Assembly (NCBI GenBank): GCA_027625915.1
Contig: JANTQA010000036.1
Coordinates: forward strand, 6,655,001 to 6,719,000
Length of the DNA stretch: 64,000 nucleotides
Reading direction: 5' to 3'
Origin: Anaeramoeba flamelloides
Taxonomy: Eukaryota; Metamonada; Anaeramoebidae
Numbering within the stretch: the first letter of the stretch is position 1; every line of letters starts with the position of its first letter. The notes beneath the pieces were generated by a model. That model saw only the letters and a list, made by a program, of their open reading frames with translations. It had not been told where the DNA came from and searched no databases. The position numbers and the translations under genes are program-made. Shown piece by piece: positions 1 to 11,108 of the stretch.

Positions 1-188
1 ATCCCTATCCCTGAGTTTTGAGGGGTATACCCAATCGGGCCTCGGTGGGGACTTTTGTCTTTATTTACCGAGTGATTGGAGTCCGGAGATTCCAATTTAT
101 AACCTCTAAAAGCCTTATAACCAGAGGGGGGGCAGTAAAAAGGTGTTAAATAAGGAAGAATGCTCAATAAAGAGCTTGAATTAGAGTA
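1..188. other. G+C-richer window-edge segment, unidentified
   Basis: The first ~130 bases are clearly less AT-rich than the surroundings and contain a run of seven G near 126-132. A short open frame runs on the + strand from base 2 to a stop near 109, and another is open on the - strand to the window edge. Neither resembles a protein I know. This could be the end of an exon or a mobile element cut by the window. Nothing firmer can be said without the left flank. Confidence 0.3.
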
Positions 189-274
189 CAGTCGGTTTCA
201 CTTGTAAGGCACAAACTTTCAACGAAATTTAAGGCACAATAAAAATCTCAAATTAAGGTACAAAATTCAAATTC

Positions 275-1247
275 ACAAGTATAAATTGAAAAATCAATTT
301 TTTTAAAATATTGAGAAATATAGTAAATTATTTTCCCTAAACCATCAAAAATACTCTAAATATTTGATTTTTGAAATTTAGAGTATTCTATCTTCTCCAT
401 TTTAAAAGATATTTCCCATTTTCATTTTTTCAAAAAAAAAAAAAATAATTTTTTATTTTTGAAATTTTTATTTTTTTTATTTGTGTTAATTGAAAAAAGT
501 AGTTTTAAAAAAAAAAAAATTTTTTTTAAATTAAAAACTTAGGAAAATTGTAAATTTTTTTGGTTATATTACTTGTTTAAAAATTTTAAAAAAATCAATT
601 TTGAAGAAAAAAATATTTTCAATTTACAACAAATAGTCTAATTTCTCAACGGTAGAGCGCCAGATCTAGAGTAAAAAAATCTAACGTCACGACTTCGAGA
701 TCTGGTAGTATCAAAAAATTTCTAATTTTTTTTATTTTTTTTTTCAAAATTTCTTAAACTGGATCATTTAAAGTATCTGAGTTTACAAGCTGAGTTTAAT
801 TTGAATTTTGTTAGAAATTTTTTTTTTTGAAAGAACACCAATTAATTAAGTGCCAATTTTCTGGTAACATCTGAAAAAAAATTATTTTTTTCAGTAGAGA
901 GAGTAGAAGTTTTAGTAAAAATATAATTTACTAATGTTTACTATTAAAAAAAAAAAAAATATTCTTAAAATTGAGTTTAAACTTATGAGAGATCCTACTA
1001 AAAATATTTAAAAACACATTTTAATTTTCATTTTTGTTGGGATCCTTAATTTCTATATTTATTGGCCAATATATCAAAAAAATATCCCAATTAAATTTTT
1101 TTGAAAGTAAAAATTAAAAAGGGGCAATATATCCTTAAATAAAGGTTCTAGAGAGCTATGGACATCAAAAATGAAATCTCCAAATAAAAATGAAATTATT
1201 TATGCGAAAAAAATTTTCAGATCCTTGATTTTCAATTCCGACTAGTG
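275..1247. mobile_element. Extra DNA inside family A copy; probable nested insertion
   Basis: Short family A copies read ...ATTC-TAGTAAAAATAAATTG across their centre. Here that sequence is split, with TTC at 272-274 and TTC again at 1248-1250. The intervening 973 bp begins ACAAGTATAAATTG and ends, on the opposite strand, with ACTAGTCGGAATTG, so it has weak terminal inverted repeats and a possible 3-bp duplication. The alternative is that this long form is ancestral and the short copies arose by deletion across the TTC microhomology. No coding potential is seen apart from a tRNA-like stretch. Confidence 0.45.
634..711 (+). other. Decayed tRNA-like sequence
   Basis: CTCAACGGTAGAGCGCCAGA (645-664) looks like a tRNA D-arm (A box) running into an anticodon stem. 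GACTTCGAGATC (691-702) sits where a B box/T-loop would be, and a T-rich run suitable for pol III termination follows at about 722-745. The T stem and acceptor stem do not pair, and the anticodon region is expanded by A residues, so it is not a functional tRNA. It may be the tRNA-derived head of a SINE-like element or a captured tRNA relic. Confidence 0.3.
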
Positions 1248-1625
1248 TTCTAGTAAAAATAAATTGTAAAAAAAAAATTACAAATTTTGTGCCTTAATTT
1301 GGGATTTTTTTGTGCCTTAAATTCCGTTGAAAGTTTGTGCCTTAAAAGTGGAACTGACTGTATATTACCCCAATTATCATATTGTCGATGACAATAGGAT
1401 AATTGGGGTGTGTATTATATGCTTCTGTGGCTTTCCAAGTGGTGCTGAATTCCAGTTTTGTGAACATAGGCCCTGTTTCGGCTACTTCATGTTCAAATGT
1501 CCTGCGCCACTTAAAAAATATAATTTTTTTTTTTTTTTTTTCTTTTTTTTCCATTAGGTAATTCATTACCTTGAAATGTTGGTAATGAATTACTGAGCTC
1601 CAAACTTCGCCCAGATGTTCGGATA

Positions 1626-1822
1626 CAGTCAGTTTCACTTTTAAGGCACAAACTTTCAACGAAATTTAAGGCACAAAAAAATCTCAAATTAAGGCACAAA
1701 ATTTGCAATTTTTTTTTTTACAATTTATTTTTACTAGAATTTGAATTTTGTGCTTTAATTTGAGATTTTTTTTGTGCCTTAAATTTCGTTGAAAGTTTGT
1801 GCCTTAAAAGTGAAACTGACTG
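1626..1822. mobile_element. Family A MITE, 197 bp
   Basis: This compact copy starts CAGTCAGTTTCACTTTTAAG and ends with the inverted sequence, flanked by TA at 1624-1625 and 1823-1824. The arms are almost perfect inverted repeats, joined by a short centre ending in ...TTTTTACTAGAATTTG. That intact centre is the empty-site reference for the nested insertion at 15871. Open frames reading through it are repeat translations, not genes. Confidence 0.85.
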
Positions 1823-1824
1823 TA

Positions 1825-3509
1825 AGTAATCCTCACATCTGTCCTTTGGAAGTTGCGGGAGTACCCCTTCAAGTACAGTATGTTGGTGTAAGTTCTCTTA
1901 CATCTAAACATTTTTCTAAAATTAAAAAGAATTTTGGAAAAAAGTAAAATGTAAAACAATGTAATAGGAGGTTTCCAATTCGGCATGGTTCAAGATGCTA
2001 TAAGAAAAAAAAAAAAAACAATCAAATTTAAGTGATTAAACTTCATCTTGTTATATTATTTCCTGAATTACAATAACTCTAAACTATCCTTCTAACAATT
2101 TTTCACTCCATTTTAATTACTCTTGATTATTTGTATCTAAGGACTATTTCTTTCAACTTGGTTTTAGAAAAATCTTTGAGCCATATGGGAAAAAAAGTGA
2201 AACACAGTTATTAATTGGGTACCAAATAGAATCACAGAAATCACAAAAATCACAGAAATTACAGAAATCACAGAAATCACAGAAACCTCAGCGGAAAATT
2301 CAAAGTAAGATCAATTAATAAAAGATTAAATCAATAAATAAAGACAAAATGGAGTAGGCAACATATAAAACAGTTTTTTTAGAATACTATCCTCTAGTGT
2401 GGGTTTCTCTTTGATTAATCAATAAATTGATCATTATTTAAAACATTTAATTATATTTGAGAACTCCAAAACCAGATCAACCATTTTGGTAATCAAGGGG
2501 ATATAAATTGTTTTTGTTAATTTAAATGTTATTCAATAAACATAAATTATTCTTAAAAGTTAATTTGTTTCTATTTTTAATTGATTTTACTTTTATAAAT
2601 CTGTGTAAATTTCCCAACTAAAAATTGTATTGAAAATTTTTTTCCTAGTTTCACTTTTTTACACAGAAGGTAAGTTTATAATTATTCGGATTAGTATGCC
2701 CATCCACTGTTTGAATTAGTATGTTTGAATTTAATAACTTCAAAAGTGTCTAGTTAACTGGTTTAGTATTTTTTTTACAACACTTAAAGTTTCTTGTCTA
2801 TTATAACTCTTATCAATTAGTTTTATTTCTACAAAAAAAATTATTGTATTTCAAGAATAATAAATTAATTGAAATTTTTGTTTTTTATCAAAAAGTGTTA
2901 TAAAATGATAAAGACATTTTCGACTTCTTTAATTCCAAATTTTCCTTCAAATTGGTTGGAAAAACCTAAAGTTCCTACTCAACTTTGCACCACTTTATAT
3001 TCAATTATTATCGAGTTATAGGTAAGGTAATAAATCGAATTCAAAATTAACTCTAGGGAAAGGTCTGCAAGAGGTAAACAAAATTAATTTCAGTTTGAAT
3101 TTAATTGTTCGAAAAATTCCAAAAAGTTTTTTGATCATCATAAGTTTTTCTCACCAATCGAAAAAAAATAAATGAAATTGAAGTATTTTGATTTTCCAAC
3201 AAATAATCATTAAATGGTATTTTGTATTGAAATCTTTTATTCCAACTCGCAGAGAGAATAAAATACCAATAGGATTTAACACTTGAGAATAAATCTAAAT
3301 CACAAGATTCTCAGAATATTAAAATTTTGCAATTTAGAATTTCGAAAAATTACAAGATCTCAAAAATTACAATTTGAAATTATCACTTTTTCAATCAAGA
3401 ATTGGTGGTCTTTTAATTCTCTTTCCTCACCCTTTCCAAATAAATTTCTTGTTGAGTTTCCAAAAATAAAATTTTTTCATTATTTGTTATTGTTAAAATA
3501 GAACGACTA
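1825..3509. other. Intergenic, no gene seen
   Basis: This is AT-rich sequence with many short A/T runs. Apart from the small tandem repeat at 2231-2286, I see no coding exon, RNA gene or mobile-element end here. The last few hundred bases should include the promoter of the PAS-like gene at 3510, but no element can be singled out. Confidence 0.5.
2231..2286. repeat. Nine-base tandem repeat (ATCACAGAA)n
   Basis: About six imperfect copies of ATCACAGAA or ATTACAGAA follow one another. The unit is not shared with any other repeat in the window. It is a simple minisatellite with no visible link to a gene. Confidence 0.8.
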
Positions 3510-3792
3510 ATGGGTAATTTCAAACCAAGAATCAAAATCAAAAACCGAAAAAAAGGTTCTTATCTCAAAAATCTTTCAAAAGGTTCAGCTGCGATAGCAA
3601 TTGTTGGGATTGATGGGAAGTTTCTGTTTGCAAATCAAGGATGTAAAAAGTATTTTGGTTTTTCAGGCCTAGATGCCGAAAAAAAAACGATTGGCGATCT
3701 AATGCCTACGTCTCAGTCGCACGTAGGCATGAATAACCTTGTGTATGCGTCTCATGAAATCAAAATTGCAAACCAGTAATTATTTAGATTCT

Positions 3793-3828
<36 letters not shown>

Positions 3829-4298
3829 GCAAGAACTCTTGTTGAAGTGTTCTTTTTTTGACTTTGAGACCAGGAGTTTTCAAGCACACGCCCTCAATGA
3901 TCCCACCCAAATTCTTATTTTTTTCCTTTTTCAAACAAACCAAATATAAAACACAAAGACTAAATAAAAAACAAAAAAGAACCTTCATTTGGTTTTTCAC
4001 TCCTTACGATCAAAAAATCCAAACGCAATTACAATTAACCTTAATTGAAATTGGTGGTAAGTTAGCTGTTCAAGTTTTAATCAAACCTGAGAAAAAAGTA
4101 CCACAAGCGAAAAAATCTATAAGCACAGACTCAATCTTTCAAAAGAAAAATAGCCAAGGACTGGGAACGACACTGGGCGGCATACAACTCGTAAACCATC
4201 AGATAGATAATACAAACAAAAAAAACCCAAAAAGTACGACTTTTTATTTTTTTTTTGATTGTTTTTTGCTTATTTTTTCGAAACATTTGGCTTTCTGA
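3510..4298 (+). CDS. PAS-domain-like protein, two exons
   Basis: Exon 1 (3510-3775) starts MGN and contains the first half of a PAS fold, with AIAIVGIDGKFLFANQGC followed by KYFGFSG, the usual Gly-Phe turn before the helical part. A donor GTAATT opens an intron full of T runs. An acceptor at 3846-3847 keeps the frame, giving exon 2 (3848-4298). Exon 2 includes FIWFFTPYDQKIQ and LQLTLIEIGGKLAVQVLI, the closing strands of a PAS domain. PAS domains bind ligands or partners and act in sensing. The C-terminal ~60 residues are low in recognisable structure, and the last stretch is Phe-rich, so the true 3' end may be different. No kinase or RGS domain follows. The PAS call is fairly sure; the splice acceptor is an inference. 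Confidence 0.6.
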
Positions 4299-6300
4299 TT
4301 ATTTGATAAAAACATTGAGTTTTCTGATTGTTTGATAAAAAGGGTTACAAGACAAACAATCTCATAAACCTTCTAAATTTTTGTATGTGTAATTATTTCT
4401 CGGATTTGTTTGATACTCTTTTCGAAAGATATTTTTTGGAGCTATTGTTTGAAAACAAAAAACTTGGTTTTATTTTGTTTTCTCTTTCAAAAATAAACAA
4501 AAAAAAAAATTCTTCAATTCAATAAAAATTGATTAAATTCCCCATTCTAAAAGGGAAAACCGTCGTCCAGTTTTAGTGAACTAAAATGTTTAGCCTTTCT
4601 CAAAGATCTTTTAACGGAATTTTGGAATGGAATGGACATTTATTTGTTTGTTTTCTTTTTGAGCTGTTTGTAAAAATTCAAATAAAATCAAACCACTCAC
4701 AAATAAAAATGTTTAAAAGTGGTCCGTTTACTATTTTGTATTGCTTCTCAAGAAAAACTGGAATTCGGGAAAAAGTATTTTGATTTTCTTTGGTGTTTTG
4801 GTCCAAAGTAAAAATTAATTTAAAAAAAGTACAGCTGTTCATTTCTCAAAAAGTTTCATATTTGCGAACATTCATTAATTTAGTTTATAAGAATACTAGA
4901 TCATTAAACAAATCACAAAACCAAAAACTAAAACATTTCTAATTACTTTTGATAAGTTTGTAACCTAAAATAGGAATTTTGCATAATTTTGTATCTTTGA
5001 AAATTTCAAACACAAATTTTATTTTGGGTTGTTGTTCATTTATTTGTAAAAATTCATCATTTAGCTATTTTTTTAAACAAGAGATTTCATGTTTTTTATT
5101 TTTTCAAAGGATTTGTTGAGAAATTTAATGTACTTCTAAGATGAGGGGACAGATTGTGAAAAAGAAGAGTATTAGTGATAATCCTTGAATAAAAAAAAAA
5201 ATTTAACTTTCGATCAAAAGTTTTTGAAGGAACTCACAAATTAACCTATCAGTTTATTCTTACTTATTAATTATGAAGACGAATTTGTTTTTTTATCTGA
5301 ATTGTGAGAAAAGTATGCTCTTGCCAAAATTTTGAATTATTGTTAAAATAGCCCATGTAGACTGGTTAGCCTAATGTATAAAATTAAAAGCAGTGCTTCT
5401 TTTTTTCTAAACTCCAATTCAAAATTTTTAACACACCAAAATTCAATTTTTGAAAAAAAAATCTTATTTAATCAATTCCGAGAAGAAATACCAAATTAGA
5501 ACCATTCACTAACCGAAATGCTAACACTTGTTTATAAATTACAATACTCACAAATCAAAAAATAAATAATTATCAATACAAATATATCAAGTATCTTAAA
5601 AATTTTGGAAAAGAGCAAAACAAAAAAATACATTGGTAAATTTGTTGAAATTTTATTAGGAATATTGATCGATCAAATCGTTAGATACCATTGACTAATT
5701 TTATTTGAGTTCTTCTATTTTGAACAACCCAAACTTTAACCTAATATCAATTGTTGAAAAAAATTTTTTGATCCACCGAAACAAGTTACGTAATTGGGAA
5801 AAATGAAATGAAAACAAAAAAACTAAAAGATGAAAAAATGATTTTGATATTTTAGAAAAATCAAAATTTATTTCCTATTTGAATGAAATTGTATTATTGT
5901 GATTGTTTGGGCCATTTTAACACTGTGGAGAATTTTGAATTTTAGTTTAGATGACTTCTGAATTAAACAATTAAATAAATCAGACAATAAACAATAATCA
6001 AATATAATATTGGTTTTTTATAAGTTCTACAATTAAAAAAGACAACTTAAAAATTAAGGATCAAATGTAAAATTCTCTCTCAAAAAATTAAGTTCTATTT
6101 TTGAGATATCAATTTAACAAAAAAATTCCAAATTTCATATAAATTCAAAAAAATTTTAAAACAAATTTCAATTCATAATTTAAAATTTAAAATTTTCTTC
6201 AAAAATCAACGAGTAAACCTTCAAATTTTATTTTTTATTAGGTATACTATTAAACACCGAACTAGATGTTTCATTGGAGCAAGAAGGGGGAAAGTACTGG
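4299..6300. other. Intergenic, no gene seen
   Basis: This is AT-rich noncoding sequence. Two 65-codon open frames at 4328-4525 and 4586-4783 have noise-like composition and no recognisable motif, so I do not call them genes. No RNA gene or repeat end was found. Confidence 0.5.
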
Positions 6301-6319
6301 TTTTTTTTTATTTATTATT

Positions 6320-6482
6320 TTTAGAAAGGAGTAATTAAAGAAAAATCATCAAATAAAAAAAAGAGAAGAAAAATAATTAAAATATATATAAAAAATAAAT
6401 TTATCATTTTCATGACCAAATAGAAACTATCCACGCCCTGAATACACAGGGGGGGGGGCAAAACCCGATAGAAAGATTATCA
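6320..6482. repeat. Family P repeat modules, with G run
   Basis: Two modules of the dispersed P family occur here. One is an A-rich block beginning GGAGTAATTAAAGAAAA (6328 on), shared with 41033 and 42684. The other is a block with a run of G (6449-6458) followed by AAAACCCGATAGAAAGATTA (6460-6480), shared with ~43305 and, inverted, with the copies near 7540 and 54630. An inverted version of the A-rich block lies near 7890-7955, so 6320-7960 may be one large composite element. Confidence 0.6.
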
Positions 6483-7369
6483 AGTAATGGTTTTATTTGA
6501 AACGTGAGATTTTATTTCTGGAAAAGGGTATTTTTGACACTATATTGTTTTTAACAAATTCTCCAAATCCTTTACTTAATCACTATTTGTATTTTATAGC
6601 CCACTTCGGATTACTTTTATGACTAAAAACATATTTGTTAACTTAAAAGAACGTTGGGTCAATGGATCTTGCTCAAATATAAAATTTAGGTTGTTTTTTT
6701 TCAGAAATCTGCAGTTTGGGTAAAGCCATTTTTAGGAATCAAATTCGAAATTTGTCTTGAAAATTTTAGGAAAATCAAAATTCCCTGCTACTAAACTCCA
6801 TTTCACTCAAAGGCCCAGCCAAAAATAAAAAATTCACTTTATTTACAAGAACAAACCATACTAAGATTGTTTAAAAATATGAGAAATAATAAACTTCGTA
6901 AGTGAGTCGATAATTATAAAAGAAAAGCCTGAACGAAACAAAAATTTCCAAAAAAAAAAATGTTAAAAAATTTTTTGGGCACACTTTTCATTGGGACTTC
7001 TTGTGCAAAATTCTCAATTTCTTTAGGAAATTAAAATTGTTGAAAACAATATTTTTAACTTGTAAATGTATGAATTTTTATATAACATACAACACCTAAC
7101 TTTTCTTAATGTTAATTTGGTGTTTCAAACATTTTTTTTTTTCAAATTGAATTTTTAAAAAGAAAATAAACAAGAAAATAATACAAAGTAAAAAAAAAAG
7201 GAAAAAATCAAAATACAAAAAAAAAAAAAATTACAAAATGAGAAAAAATGATTCTTATTTAAAAATTGAAATTTTAGTTTGAGAATAATAATGAGTTAAA
7301 CTCATAGAATGAGTTCTATTTCTTCAATAAAACTGGGCCCCTTTGACTGAAAAGAGTTTATAAATCCGG

Positions 7370-7845
7370 ATACATAGTGCACCTCTCCTAGAGGCGGTGC
7401 ACGGTTTTTTTTTTTTAATTCAAAAGAATTGACCAAAACCTTTAATTTTACTCAATTCTTTTAAATTAAAAAAAAAAAACCTAACTACAGTGGAATATAC
7501 AATTATTAATCACGGATTATGGACTTTTTATTTATTATTGTTTATCTTTTTATAGGGAACTTGACCCACCTGTGAATTCTGGTGACGTACCATAGAGTGA
7601 TTTCAAGTTCTTTCAAGTGTTGTCAAGTGCACATGTTTTTTTTAATTTTAGAAATTAAAAAAAAAACTAACAGCACTTTTTTAGAATTCAAAAGAATAGA
7701 GCAAAATCAAAAGTTTTGGTAAATTCTTTTAAATTTTGAAAAAGCTAACAACAGTTATCCAGAATCCGAAAAAAATTAGTAAAAAATCTTTGATTTTACT
7801 CAATTCTTTAAAGTACTGAAAAATCTTACTGCAGTGGATCCGTTT
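7370..7845. repeat. Family P composite palindromic repeat
   Basis: Palindromic units occur near 7415-7480, 7680-7740 and 7750-7830. Each has the form AATTCAAAAGAATTGA...TCAATTCTTTTAAATT. Between them are GTGCACCTCTCCTAGAGGCG, a hairpin-forming unit, a copy of TTATTAATCACGGATTATGG, and short direct repeats around TTCAAGT/CAAGTGC (7600-7630). The same modules recur at about 34870, 42800, 49030 and 54460. It contains no reading frame and is of unknown transposition type. Confidence 0.7.
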
Positions 7846-8154
7846 TTAATTTGGTCATTTAAATGATATTATTGTTTTTTATTTTATTTTTTTCATTGTT
7901 TTTCTTGTATTTTTTATTATTTTGATAAATTTTCTTGAATTACTCCTTTTTTCCAATAAAAAAGTTTTTGAAATTTAAATTGAGTAACATTAATTGTTTT
8001 TAAAATAAATAATTTTAAATTATTTGGCGCTACTTCATCAAATCAATGATAACCTTGATCATTTTTTTTTTTTGTACAAGCCCCTTAAAATTTATCGCTC
8101 AAATTTTCTTACTATTTCTAAATTTAGCAGAGATAGGGTTATCAATACTATCAT

Positions 8155-8184
8155 ATTAATATATATATATATATATATATATAT
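8155..8184. repeat. AT dinucleotide microsatellite
   Basis: An uninterrupted (AT)n run of about 28 bases. A similar but shorter run lies at ~20925-20946. Confidence 0.9.
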
Positions 8185-8309
8185 TCGTGTTTCTTTATTG
8201 AATGCTTTATCCTGAAATGGTATATTAACATATGTTTATATTTTGTTTATATTTATATTATCAAAAAAATATTATTTCTAAACAAATATTTTATTAAATA
8301 TATAAATAG

Positions 8310-8526
8310 AAGGTGAACTCAATTCTATTCTCAATCGAATTGGTGGATCAATTTCAACAGACCGACTGAATATTGCAAATACAAATAAAGAAATAATTTT
8401 AAATGAATCAAAAAGAATTCGAATGCTAAAGAAAGAAAATGATGATATGAATACAATTTATTTCGAATTGATCAGAAAAAGAAATAGTTCTCTTGAAAAG
8501 CTTGAATTTTTAACCAAAAAACAGTT
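8310..8526 (+). CDS. Coiled-coil exon, probably upstream part of the RGS gene
   Basis: The frame is open for 72 codons after an acceptor-like ...ATAG and ends at a strong donor, GTAAGA (8527). The translation is helical and charged (for example KRIRMLKKENDD and LIRKRNSSLEKLEF), with codon use like real genes here. Two continuations are possible. Splicing to 10235 keeps phase and joins it to the RGS exon across a 1.7-kb intron. Splicing to the closer acceptor at 8609-8610 gives ...QLNVES and a stop at 8626, a separate small protein or alternative end. I favour the RGS join because long introns occur elsewhere in the window. Its own upstream exon was not found, though an open stretch at 8024-8100 is a candidate. 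Confidence 0.5.
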
Positions 8527-8864
8527 GTAAGATTTATTTTTAATTATTTATTATTATTATCATTATTATTTATTCCCATTTGATTTTTTTTTGTGTATTG
8601 GTTTTTTTAGGAATGTTGAATCTTAGTTTTGAAATTGATTCAGAATAAGTAATGTAATAATAATTTTTTTTATCAAATTATATTGTTTTGCCAAATTCCT
8701 TCAATAACGCTATTTTTTTATTATCAAAGAAAGGTTGTTATTTGTATTATAACACATCCTAATTAATAATTCGAGTAATATATGTACATTAGCAAATTTT
8801 TGGCAAAAATATTTTTTAAAGATGGAAAAATGAAAAAAAAACGAAGTTGCTTAAGGGACAAGTA

Positions 8865-10066
8865 AACTCAAAAAAATCTTCAAGTAAATTTAATAACAAA
8901 TTCAAAAAAAAATTAATCACATATATAAATTGAAAAACAAAGTAAAAATCTGATTTATACTAAAAATAGCAGACTTACATTTAATGCTATTTTCAGAAAA
9001 TGAATTATGGTTTTTTAAAGTTTGATCCATTTTTCTCATTTTTGAAAAGTAGAAAATCCCGATATATTCCCAAATTATTTTAAAAAAAAATTATTTTCTT
9101 TGAAAGAAAAAAGAAATCTTATTATTTTCGGAAGAAATGGATGTTCAAAAATACACTTTAAAAATAAAACCTCTAAGTTCTAAAATAACCCTAGTATAAA
9201 AAATCTACTTAATTTCAAAAAAAATTACAATAATTATTTTAAACTTGAAAAAATATAATTTTTTGATTCAAAGAACAGTTCAAATCAATTTTTTAATTTT
9301 ATTAAACATAAAAAAAAATACAAGAAAAAAAAACAAAGAATTAAATTAAAAATTCTCCCAAAATACTTTTTTAAAACATGGAATTTTGACTTTAAACCTT
9401 AAGGAATACTTTTTAATTTGATTGTTTACAATCAATAATTAATAACTTAATCTTAATTATTTCAGTAAGTCATTAACAACCCAAAGATTAAATGTATCAA
9501 ATAGATTTTACAATTATTTCTCCATTTTTTAAAGATTTTCAAAGAAATAACACGAATTCAAATAAATAATTCTAAAAATAAAAATAATAATAGATATTAA
9601 CAAATAACTGATTTTAATATCTATAGTTCGTTGTTTATACTCTTGATATTTGAAAAAGTATATTGACAAGTCTTTTAAATTTCAAGAAATTTAAATAAAT
9701 ATTTGTGAAGAAAATAAATCTTCAATGTTATCTGATCTTCAAGGATTCAATATTTGATTTATTTTTCTTCGTATTTTTAAAATAAGATTAAAAATTTGAA
9801 ATGTTATTTTTTCATACAGAATCTCAGAAATTACTAAAAGCGATATTTCTTCAAAATAAAAATTTTTTGCAAATTTTTCTTTTTCTAATTTGATACAAAA
9901 ATCCCAAACAAAAACAGGATCTAGATCTTTTGACTGAAAATTCCAATGGGGAAAATGAATTCTTTTAAAAAATGATAACTCATCTCCTCAAAGTTTAATA
10001 TAGAAGTTGTTTTATCAGGATTTAATTGTACCCTTGTGTAAATAATTACTCTATTAGCTTTGGGAA
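8865..10066. repeat. R1 dispersed repeat, copy 1 (~1.2 kb)
   Basis: Sequence from about 8865 to 10066 matches 33030-34215 in the same orientation along its whole length. Shared landmarks include GTAAAAATCTGATTTATACT, AAAACCTCTAAGTTCTAAAA and the closing TGTGTAAATAATTAC/ATGTGGAAATAATTAC. Small gaps are frequent and identity is perhaps 75-80 percent by eye. No long reading frame and no clear terminal repeats are seen. This copy lies in the probable intron of the RGS gene. Confidence 0.75.
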
Positions 10067-10217
10067 AATAAATAAATAAATAAATAAGGGTTAATGGTCA
10101 CTTAAATCATATTATTTGAATTCTGAATAGGTCAAATTTCTTTTTAAAATCGATTTTATTTTTCAACAAATTAATTTTATTTATTTTTTTTTTGTACTTT
10201 TTCCCGAAATTTTCGTA

Positions 10218-11108
10218 ATGTATATTAAATATAGGAATCAAGAAATTTCAGAATCTTCAAGTGCTTTTATCGAAGAAAAATATGATGAAGAAATTAACGA
10301 AGCTGTGCGAAAAATCCAACCATTTCAAGTTTTAATAAATAATAAATCTTTAATGAATTTAACAACTGAAAATTATTTCGATGCTTTAATTGAAACCATC
10401 GAACTTGAATCGGTTTCCGAGTGGCAGAATGCTTTAGTGGATCGAATATTATTGCACACTGATTTATTAAAAATAAAAATAGAATTTGTCGAGCAGCAGA
10501 TTAAAAGAATTAATTTAAATATCAGTTTTCTTGAAGTAAAGCAAAGAATTACTGATTTCAATCAAAATATCCAGCAATTTTCTAAGCAATCGTCACAGGA
10601 CTTAATTGAATTGGGAAACAATTTAATCAGGAGTGTAACTAATCAGGAGGAATCGCAAACCGAGCAAAAATCCATTATGGACGTATTCAAACAATTTGAT
10701 ATCACCATTGATTTAAATTTAATACCTTTTTATAAATTGGTTTCGAAAAAAAAATATTCAATCTTTTTTATGAATTTCTTAAAATCACAATATAATGAAG
10801 AAAATTTATTATTTTACAACCAAGTGAGCATTTTTAAACAATTAAAGAAAAGTGAGGAGTTGAATGAGAAGGCAGAAGAAATTTTCAATAATTTTATTAA
10901 AAGTGGCGCCAAGATGCAAATAAATATAAATGGTAATACTCGGGGAGGCATTAAAACTAGAATAGAATCAAATAACATCAGTTCTGATCTTTTCAATGAA
11001 GCGCAAAATCAAATATATCTATTGATGCTTAATGACCCGTATACTCGGTTTTTAGATTCGCCTTATTATGAAGAACTGAAAAAAACTAATCCAACATTTA
11101 AATGGTAG
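10218..11108 (+). CDS. RGS-domain protein (main exon)
   Basis: RGS domains speed GTP hydrolysis by heterotrimeric G alpha subunits at membranes. Residues ~168-289 carry the fold: LIPFYKLVSKKKYSIFFMNF, then QYNEENLLFYNQV (the conserved E-N-L-F-Y block), a long loop, and the closing helices with NDPYTRFLDSPYYEEL. The loop at ~232-250 (asparagine- and glycine-rich) is longer than in compact animal RGS domains. Residues 10-150 are charged and helical, likely coiled coil. An ATG at 10218 gives 296 residues. However, ATATAG at 10229-10234 is a good splice acceptor, and an exon starting at 10235 joins in phase to 8526, so the protein is probably longer at its N terminus. The RGS assignment is strong; the gene start is uncertain. 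Confidence 0.85.
   Translation: MYIKYRNQEISESSSAFIEEKYDEEINEAVRKIQPFQVLINNKSLMNLTTENYFDALIETIELESVSEWQNALVDRILLHTDLLKIKIEFVEQQIKRINLNISFLEVKQRITDFNQNIQQFSKQSSQDLIELGNNLIRSVTNQEESQTEQKSIMDVFKQFDITIDLNLIPFYKLVSKKKYSIFFMNFLKSQYNEENLLFYNQVSIFKQLKKSEELNEKAEEIFNNFIKSGAKMQININGNTRGGIKTRIESNNISSDLFNEAQNQIYLLMLNDPYTRFLDSPYYEELKKTNPTFKW

Larger units (their letters stand above)
189..1360. mobile_element. Family A inverted-repeat element, long copy
   Basis: The left end reads CAGTCGGTTTCAC and the right end is its inverted counterpart ending GTGGAACTGACTG. Both are flanked by TA (187-188 and 1361-1362). The ~85-bp arms carry the family hallmarks AAGGCACAAACTTTCAACG and AATTTAAGGCACAA. TA flanks plus CAG...CTG ends fit a non-autonomous Tc1/mariner-type element (established pattern for that superfamily). 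This copy is ~1.17 kb against ~195 bp for the other copies, because of extra DNA at 275-1247. No transposase is visible. Confidence 0.75.

Noticed and set aside
1327-1708. Small ORFs over family A copies (1327-1557, 1342-1659, 1511-1708)
   Set aside because: They read through MITE arms and a poly-T tract; identical peptides recur at other copies.
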